Shown here: in pieces, positions 5,784 through 10,113 of the stretch
Layout of the letters: each line of letters begins with the position of its first letter
Position numbering within the stretch: the stretch's first letter is position 1
DNA from: Pseudomonadota bacterium
Lineage (GTDB): Bacteria > Pseudomonadota > Alphaproteobacteria > Rickettsiales > Midichloriaceae
DNA: 10,113 nucleotides
Assembly (NCBI GenBank): GCA_027621485.1
Contig: JAQCBG010000011.1
Location: forward strand, 1 to 10,113
Direction of reading: 5' to 3'
Notes under the pieces: model-generated
Told to the model about the DNA's origin: nothing
The model's database searches: none
Seen by the model: only the letters and a program-made list of their open reading frames with translations
Translations under genes and position numbers: made by a program

Positions 5784-7149
5784 TAATAATGATAAGGATT
5801 TTTATATAACATTTCTAGTTATACCTACTTTTAAAGATTATGAAAGAATTTTAAAAGATGCAAAGGCTAATATAGAGCTTGCTAAAAAGAATGATCCGCA
5901 ATCAAAAATTATGGCTCATAATAGAGAATTAGATGCGATTCTTTCAGTTGATATTAATAGTATTAATTTCTATATTGGCAAGTATCAGCAAATACCAGAA
6001 AATTATAAAGATGCTGTTCAAAGAAAGTTGATAAAAAAGCCAGAGTCACAAAAAATAGACTGGTATTCAATAATTGCAGATGCTTGGGCAATGATCATGG
6101 GAGGGGGATTGTTGGATATGGCTGCTTTGGAGATTTCTTTGAATTTAAAATTATATAAAAATTGGTCAGAGCATGTAACAGAAGATGATGCGGCTCTCGC
6201 AAAAGAAAAAATTGAAAAATACAAAGGTATAATACTTAGTGCTGCAGAGCGTAAAGATACATTTCTTAATGCACTTGGTGAAGATAAAAAACTTTTTTCA
6301 GATGAAGAAGAACTATCGCTCAATAAAGTAAAGAAATTCATAGATCTAGTAGAGGGCAATAATAAATCTCCTAAAGAGCAATATGAGACTTTGCGATTGT
6401 ATTATATAAATTTCCAGAAAAACAATTCAAAATGGATGATGGATTTTATGGGAAATGATGAAAAAGCATCAAAAATTGCAGAGATAGCACTAGAGAAAAT
6501 GAAGGGCGATATTTTGAAGTACAATCCTTCAAAATCAGAAAAAGCAATTGTCAAAATAATTAATGAAAAACTAAATTCGATATTAGCGCAATTAAAAGAA
6601 AGGAAGTTATTGTATACAGTGGTATTGATACAAATAGCAAAGTTGCCTGAAGCTAAATTGAATTTTGATCTTGATGAGGTAAAAAAGAATCCAAAAGACA
6701 AAGAGCAGACTTGGATTCATAGAATAAAGCAATATATTGTTGCAGATGCAGAAATTACATTTCGATTTTATGAAAACTTTTCGCAAGTAATAAAGTTCGG
6801 ACATCAGAAAGGGCAATTTAATATTGGTCTCTCTATGTATTCTGGAGCGCTCAATGGTGATATTCAAGAATGTTTCAAGAATTCTCTTGGTATGTTACTT
6901 GATACAACTCGCTTGATACTAGGAGATGTTGATCAACAAAAGAATTCGGAATTTGATAAGATATTTGAGCAACATAATAAGAAATATGAATATGATATAA
7001 TGAGTGCTCCTCATATGCGTAATCAGAATGAGTGTGAAAGAAATCCTTATGTATATGATTTAATATGTGGGCTCATGCAAACAAAGCATCGTGATGCTGT
7101 TTCTAAATCTCAATCTAAGCAATCTGCTGGCGCTTCCTGTAGAATGTAA
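5719..7149 (+). CDS. Rest of Nudix domain plus unrecognised helical domain; 3' part of the frame-split gene
   Basis: An open frame of 476 codons from an ATG (5719) just before the CAATA tract. The first ~115 residues after the tract complete the Nudix fold begun in the other frame: CFDNNDKDFYITFLVIP resembles the central strand pair, and NRELDAILSVDINSINFYI resembles the late strand where many Nudix proteins have an E..E..W/V pattern. The rest (about 380 residues from PENYKDAVQRK) is charged and mainly alpha-helical by composition. It holds a more hydrophobic stretch, WYSIIADAWAMIMGGGLLDMA, and a Ser/Gln-rich C-terminus (SKSQSKQSAGAS). I recognise no family. No signal peptide or strong membrane helix is evident. 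Joined to the 5' part with one extra repeat unit, the protein would be 564 residues. Such a Nudix fusion could be a secreted effector or a nucleotide-signal enzyme; both are guesses. The long clean frame argues against old decay. Whether the 5719 ATG is ever used is unknown. Confidence 0.7.
   Translation: MEINTIQYNTIQYNVVLKQCFDNNDKDFYITFLVIPTFKDYERILKDAKANIELAKKNDPQSKIMAHNRELDAILSVDINSINFYIGKYQQIPENYKDAVQRKLIKKPESQKIDWYSIIADAWAMIMGGGLLDMAALEISLNLKLYKNWSEHVTEDDAALAKEKIEKYKGIILSAAERKDTFLNALGEDKKLFSDEEELSLNKVKKFIDLVEGNNKSPKEQYETLRLYYINFQKNNSKWMMDFMGNDEKASKIAEIALEKMKGDILKYNPSKSEKAIVKIINEKLNSILAQLKERKLLYTVVLIQIAKLPEAKLNFDLDEVKKNPKDKEQTWIHRIKQYIVADAEITFRFYENFSQVIKFGHQKGQFNIGLSMYSGALNGDIQECFKNSLGMLLDTTRLILGDVDQQKNSEFDKIFEQHNKKYEYDIMSAPHMRNQNECERNPYVYDLICGLMQTKHRDAVSKSQSKQSAGASCRM
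5727..5759 (+). repeat. Pentanucleotide (CAATA) tandem repeat at the frame junction
   Basis: Six perfect CAATA units (5727-5756) are followed by a partial CAA (5757-5759), 33 bases in all, inside a coding region. A 5-base unit shifts the frame with each unit gained or lost. Three units equal five codons (QYNTI). As sequenced, the upstream Nudix frame and the downstream frame do not match. Adding one unit (7 copies) or losing two (4 copies) joins them. With 5 or 8 copies the upstream frame hits TAG at the position of 5762-5764. A single-copy ancestor would read DQYNVVLKQCF smoothly across the site. Confidence 0.95.
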
Positions 7150-7230
7150 TGCTTTTAATTTATGTAATATATTGATTTTTAACAAGTGATCCCCATATTA
7201 AAAATATCTTTTTGCGATAATACAGATGAT
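7150..7230. other. Convergent intergenic gap between the Nudix gene and comF
   Basis: 81 bases between two stop codons. ATATT-AAA-AATAT (7195-7207) followed by CTTTTT is a weak plus-strand terminator-like element made only of A-T pairs. Nothing else is visible. Confidence 0.3.
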
Positions 7231-7965
7231 CTATATTGTTTTTGCAATTGCTAAAACGTGAATACTCTTAGCGCCAGATTTCAGCAGAACTTTTACGCAT
7301 TCCCTCATAGTAGATGACGTTGTGATGACATCGTCTAGTAGTATTAAATTTTTATTTTTTATGAGACTTGCATCATAAATTTTAAAAGCGCCAGAGAGAT
7401 TAGTGAGTCTTTTTGCTCTACTAAGTAAGCCTTGCTTTTCCGTTGCTCGTATTTTAATTATTGACTTAGTGGAATATGGAATTTTGATATATCTTGCAAA
7501 GTGTGAGGCCAGAATCTCTGTATGATTATATTGTTTCTGAATGATAGATTTTATATGCATAGGTATTGGAACAATTAAATCTGCATGCAGCTCTTGCTTT
7601 ATGTAAAGCTGGTTGAGTAATTTACTAAAGAATGGCGCTATATTTAGGTTATCGCTGTATTTTAACTTAAATATTAAATTCTTTATTATGCCAGAATATA
7701 AAGTAATAGCTTTTGCAGTGATAAATTTATTTTGTGTATTTAATTTAGAGAAAGCAAACATACAATAATTGCTACAGTAGGGTTGCAGATAGCTTTTTGA
7801 TTGTCCGCCGCACATAATACATACACCTTCACTTATAAAATCTATATCAGACCAGCAACTTTTACATAAAGAATGCTGAAGTAATATATGAGTATTGCAG
7901 CTACAACATATAGGCGGCAATAATATATTTTTTATGCAAGATATAATTTGTTTCAAATTCAACAC
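7231..7965 (-). CDS. comF: ComF/GntX family phosphoribosyltransferase-like protein
   Basis: A 244-residue member of the ComF family, needed for natural DNA uptake in some bacteria but widely kept in non-competent ones. The N-terminal part is a cysteine-rich, zinc-finger-like module: C20, C21, C23, C34 and C37, then C49, C52, C64 and C68. The C-terminal part is the phosphoribosyltransferase-like fold: LIVPIPMH (130-137), QKQYNHTEILA (143-152) and the PRPP-loop motif LILLDDVITTSST (207-219). Most ComF proteins have Gly in this loop (TTGxT) and here it is Ser. The start is GTG at 7965; AAGG lies directly before it, which would give better spacing for other nearby starts, so a few residues are uncertain. 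It begins 18 bases after the tRNA-Arg 3' end on the same strand, and the two are probably co-transcribed and separated by RNase Z/P-type processing. Role here is unknown. Confidence 0.88.
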   Translation of the reverse strand: MLNLKQIISCIKNILLPPICCSCNTHILLQHSLCKSCWSDIDFISEGVCIMCGGQSKSYLQPYCSNYCMFAFSKLNTQNKFITAKAITLYSGIIKNLIFKLKYSDNLNIAPFFSKLLNQLYIKQELHADLIVPIPMHIKSIIQKQYNHTEILASHFARYIKIPYSTKSIIKIRATEKQGLLSRAKRLTNLSGAFKIYDASLIKNKNLILLDDVITTSSTMRECVKVLLKSGAKSIHVLAIAKTI

Positions 7966-7982
7966 CTTGTTTTATGTATAAT

Positions 7983-8059
7983 TGGTGTTCTCGGCGGGAT
8001 TTGAACCTGCGACCTTCAGATTAGGAGTCCGACGCTCTATCCTACTGAGCTACGAGAAC
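7983..8059 (-). tRNA. tRNA-Arg (anticodon CCU, reads AGG)
   Basis: A complete cloverleaf of 77 bases on the minus strand, including an encoded CCA (7983-7985). The acceptor stem is GTTCTCG with CGAGAAC (7 perfect pairs). The D-arm is GCTC...GAGC. The anticodon stem is TCGGA/TCTGA with loop CTCCTAA, so the anticodon is CCT at 8023-8025. The T-loop is TTCAAAT. The T stem GCAGG/CCCGC has one central A-C mismatch (bases complementary to 8008 and 7996), a mild oddity; all other pairs hold. comF follows on the same strand. Confidence 0.96.
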
Positions 8060-8292
8060 ATTTTTATTATGTAGATTTGAATGCGCTATACTATACAAAT
8101 TTGCATTACATAGCAATCGTGACATATTGAGCATCGCTATGCATAAGCGCCCAATTTACAAATAAATATTGATCTTAGTTTATTTATGCGTAAATGTTTT
8201 AGTTGTTTTTTAGTATTTACAGCTTGCAGTAATATGTAAACATATTATAGAGAGCAAAATCAATTATATGAATTTTCATAAAGTATTTTTTT
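8060..8292. other. Divergent intergenic region between tRNA-Arg and trmD
   Basis: 233 A+T-rich bases must hold the promoters for tRNA-Arg/comF (minus) and trmD-rplS (plus). Visible symmetry includes CATAGC (8109-8114) with GCTATG (8136-8141), TAATATG-TAAA-CATATTA (8230-8247) and TATGAA-TT-TTCATA (8267-8280). Several -10-like hexamers occur, for example TATACT (8087-8092), but none is paired with a good -35 at proper spacing. No ORF is credible. Confidence 0.45.
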
Positions 8293-9009
8293 GTGTGGAA
8301 TGTTAATATACTCACTTTCTTTCCTGAAATTTTTCCCGGACCTCTTGAGTATTCTGTTGTAGGAAATGCACTCAAAAGGGGAATATGGCAAATTAATTGC
8401 GCAAATATAAGGAATTATGGAGAAGGTATTCATAAATCTGTAGACGAAGTGCCGTATGGAGGGGGCGGGGGCATGGTAATGCGCCCAGATGTTGCAGGAC
8501 GCGCAATAGAAGATTTTTTTTTGGAGAATAAAAATCCTATTATATATCCATCACCAAGGGGTAAGCTCTTTAATCAAAGCATGGCAAAAGCTTTCTCAAG
8601 GCATAATGGAATTAATATCCTGTGCGGAAGATTTGAAGGTATTGACGAGAGGATACTTAAAGAGTATAGAATATCTGAGGTGAGTATTGGGGATTTTGTA
8701 CTTTCATCTGGCGATATTGCTGCATTTAGTATTATTGATTCTTGTATAGGATTACTAAATGGAGTATTTGCAGAGAGTGAAAAAACTTTGGCTCAAGAGT
8801 CTTTTGATATTACTGGTGAGGTTCTTTTAGAGTATCCACATTACACAAAACCTAGAATGTGGAAGAATCTTGAAGTTCCAGAAGTATTGCTTTCCGGTAA
8901 TCATGGATTGATTCACACTTGGAGAATGCAAGAAGCGCAAAATATTACCAAAAAAGTAAGGCCTGACTTGTATTCAGCATTTAAAAGCATCAATAAAAAT
9001 AAAAAATAA
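8293..9009 (+). CDS. trmD: tRNA (guanine-N1-)-methyltransferase
   Basis: Methylates N1 of G37, next to the anticodon, in tRNAs with G36, using S-adenosylmethionine. This prevents +1 frameshifting. The 238-residue length is typical. Trefoil-knot SPOUT landmarks are LTFFPEIFPGPL (7-18), VDEVPYGGGGGMVMRPDV (50-67), YPSPRG (85-90), ILCGRFEGIDER (109-120), SIGDFVLSSGDIAAFSIIDS (131-150), YPHYTKPRMW (181-190) and VPEVLLSGNHG (195-205). At the site of E. coli Asp169 (in DSF) this protein seems to have Glu (ESF); I cannot judge the effect. The start is GTG giving MWNVNILTFFPE, which matches the family start exactly; no Shine-Dalgarno is visible. A 9-T run (8514-8522) lies within the gene. rplS follows after 3 bases, the usual order, but rpsP and rimM are not upstream. 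Confidence 0.96.
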   Translation: MWNVNILTFFPEIFPGPLEYSVVGNALKRGIWQINCANIRNYGEGIHKSVDEVPYGGGGGMVMRPDVAGRAIEDFFLENKNPIIYPSPRGKLFNQSMAKAFSRHNGINILCGRFEGIDERILKEYRISEVSIGDFVLSSGDIAAFSIIDSCIGLLNGVFAESEKTLAQESFDITGEVLLEYPHYTKPRMWKNLEVPEVLLSGNHGLIHTWRMQEAQNITKKVRPDLYSAFKSINKNKK

Positions 9010-9012
9010 ATT

Positions 9013-9369
9013 ATGAATTTATTACAGCAGTATAAGGAAAAGCACATAGATGCATTAAAAAATGAAAATCATCAAGTAGATTTCAGAGTCGGTGATGAAG
9101 TTTCTGTAAAAATTAAGATATCTGATGGATCTAATGAAAGATTGCAGGAATTTTGTGGACTCTGTATAGGGCGCAGAAGTTCTGGCGTAGCCTCTACATT
9201 TACACTACGAAAGATTTCTTATAATGAAGGCGTTGAGCGTAAATTCTTTTTGTATTCTCCGAAGATCGCGCAGATAAAAGTTCTAAGAAAAGGTAAAGTT
9301 AGGAGAGCTAAGTTATATTACATACGCGAGTTGAGAGGAAAGGCTGCAAGAATAAAACAGAGAATCTGA
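9013..9369 (+). CDS. rplS: 50S ribosomal protein L19
   Basis: L19 sits at the interface between the two ribosomal subunits. It has 118 residues, normal for the family. Family segments include the N-terminal helix with HIDALKNENHQVDFRVGDEVSVKIKI, then RLQEFCGLCIGRR (43-55), VASTFTLRKISYNEGVERKFFLYSPKI (59-85) and KVRRAKLYYIRELRGKAARIKQR (95-117). The ATG lies 3 bases after the trmD stop, so the two genes are almost certainly co-transcribed and perhaps translationally coupled. The stop codon lies at the centre of a perfect palindrome (9361-9375). Confidence 0.97.
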   Translation: MNLLQQYKEKHIDALKNENHQVDFRVGDEVSVKIKISDGSNERLQEFCGLCIGRRSSGVASTFTLRKISYNEGVERKFFLYSPKIAQIKVLRKGKVRRAKLYYIRELRGKAARIKQRI

Positions 9370-9375
9370 GATTCT
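9361..9375. repeat. Palindrome across the rplS stop codon
   Basis: AGAATC and GATTCT flank TGA, the rplS stop, as a perfect 6-bp inverted repeat with a 3-base loop. No T run follows directly, so it is not a standard terminator. It may shape the mRNA between rplS and the acetyltransferase gene, or be chance. Confidence 0.5.
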
Positions 9376-9403
9376 AAGAGAAGAAATTCTTTATTTAGTG
9401 TTG

Positions 9404-9931
9404 ATGCTTGAGGAATTTCCTATATTTTTATTTGAGGATTTTATACTTAGAGAACTTTCTTCTTCTGATGTATTAAGATATTTTCAGGTAATGAATGATC
9501 CTGGTGTCGCAAAATATTTAGGCGATGAGGATATTCCTGATTCTTTGCTTAGTGCAAAACTCATGATACAAAAATGGAAAGATAAGTTCTATAACAAGAG
9601 CTCAATATACTGGGCAATAGCTGATACACAAGATAATTTTATAGGAAGTATTGGGTTTAATTTTATTCAAGAAAATTACGCAGAGATAAGTTATGATCTT
9701 TCCAGTAGCTTTTGGAGGAGGTCTATTGCTTATAGAGCCGCAAAAAAAATAATGATTTTTGCTTCTAGTAAGATGCACATTAAAAGCATTGGCGCAAAGT
9801 CAGTTCCTTCAAATTTAGCGTCGATTAATCTGTTAAAAAAATTAGGATTCGAATATATAAAAACAATTAAAGATTACAGAGTAATACATAGAAAGATAGG
9901 TGATGCTGCATTTTATATGAAAGAAGTTTAG
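9404..9931 (+). CDS. GNAT-family N-acetyltransferase (RimJ/RimL-like)
   Basis: A 175-residue acetyltransferase that would transfer acetyl from acetyl-CoA to an amine. FILRELSSSDVLRYFQVMNDPGVAKYLG near the N-terminus matches the start of RimJ/RimL-type proteins (Acetyltransf_3). IYWAIADTQDNFIGSIGFNFI forms the central strands. DLSSSFWRRSIAYRAAKKIMIFA holds the acetyl-CoA loop region, although the usual R/QxxGxG/A is degenerate here (RRSIAY). SVPSNLASINLLKKLGFEYI is the typical late motif with Asn, Ser and LGF. The target cannot be told; ribosomal-protein or small-molecule acetylation are both possible. I prefer the ATG at 9404 over the GTG at 9398. It starts 34 bases after rplS with no clear terminator between them, so it may belong to the trmD-rplS transcript. 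Confidence 0.85.
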   Translation: MLEEFPIFLFEDFILRELSSSDVLRYFQVMNDPGVAKYLGDEDIPDSLLSAKLMIQKWKDKFYNKSSIYWAIADTQDNFIGSIGFNFIQENYAEISYDLSSSFWRRSIAYRAAKKIMIFASSKMHIKSIGAKSVPSNLASINLLKKLGFEYIKTIKDYRVIHRKIGDAAFYMKEV

Positions 9932-9963
9932 TTAAATTACTTCATCCCAAATCAGTAATTTAA
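9932..9963 (+). repeat. Perfect 10-bp inverted repeat directly after the acetyltransferase stop
   Basis: TTAAATTACT (9932-9941) and AGTAATTTAA (9954-9963) pair perfectly around a 12-base loop, starting on the base after the stop codon. No T tract follows, so termination would be atypical. It could instead protect the mRNA 3' end. Confidence 0.6.
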
Positions 9964-9980
9964 TGAATTATATTAATTCA
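9964..9980 (+). repeat. Second inverted repeat, abutting the first
   Basis: TGAATTA (9964-9970) and TAATTCA (9974-9980) form a perfect 7-bp inverted repeat with a TAT centre. It begins on the base after the previous hairpin ends, giving a twin-hairpin arrangement. Confidence 0.55.
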
Positions 9981-10113
9981 AGAATAATTTCTTACACTAT
10001 ATCTAATAGATTTTATAAATATATCATAAATATAAGCTTTCAATAATAATCTAAAGTGTCTTTAAATCACATTTGGAGATTTTATATTATATCGATTGTA
10101 GAGATATATAAAG
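9981..10113. other. A+T-rich region at the window edge
   Basis: No ORF, RNA gene or convincing promoter is visible in these 133 bases. It probably leads to a gene beyond the window. Confidence 0.4.

Noticed and set aside
6018..6867. Minus-strand ORFs opposite the downstream Nudix-fusion frame
   Set aside because: Overlapping each other and antisense to a 476-codon frame; their Ser/Phe-rich composition is typical of antisense shadows.
8160..8187. ATAAATA (8162-8168) and TATTTAT (8181-8187) as a hairpin
   Set aside because: Only A-T pairs with a 12-base loop; expected by chance in this composition.

Overview
The window looks like chromosome of a low-G+C, host-associated alphaproteobacterium, most likely in the order Rickettsiales (Midichloriaceae-like or a neighbouring family). 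This is inference: it rests on the strong A+T bias (G+C about one third by eye), weak or absent Shine-Dalgarno sequences, frequent GTG starts, a broken-up ribosomal operon, and the flavour of the housekeeping proteins. No phage, insertion sequence or CRISPR array is visible.

Layout, left to right. rpsD (+) ends in a clear intrinsic terminator. A sodium:solute symporter (+) follows a 250-base leader region with a candidate promoter and a possible 14-codon leader peptide. Converging on it are two minus-strand genes: a three-histidine-box membrane fatty-acid desaturase with an unusual coiled-coil tail, and glpX (class II fructose-1,6-bisphosphatase) with its own good promoter match. The RNase P RNA gene rnpB (+) lies next, with a near-consensus sigma70 promoter and complete P1, P2, P4 and P19-like pairings. 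After it comes an unusual two-frame gene: a Nudix hydrolase domain and a roughly 380-residue domain I do not recognise. They are separated by a CAATA pentanucleotide tract of 6.6 copies that currently puts them out of frame. The minus-strand pair tRNA-Arg(CCU) and comF follows. The window ends with trmD-rplS-GNAT acetyltransferase (+), a remnant of the usual rpsP-rimM-trmD-rplS operon.

Most of the window is housekeeping: ribosome and tRNA maturation (rpsD, rplS, trmD, rnpB, tRNA-Arg), gluconeogenesis (glpX), lipid unsaturation (desaturase) and solute uptake (symporter).

The most interesting region is 5460-7149. Six full copies of a 5-base repeat sit exactly at the junction of the two reading frames. 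Gain of one unit or loss of two would fuse them into one protein of about 560 residues. This is what a slipped-strand, phase-variable (contingency) gene looks like, and it would be notable in a reduced intracellular genome. Two other perfect short tandem duplications (11 bp and 10 bp) lie within about 1 kb upstream, on either side of rnpB, suggesting active slippage in this interval. A fixed pseudogene or an assembly error in the repeat remains possible.
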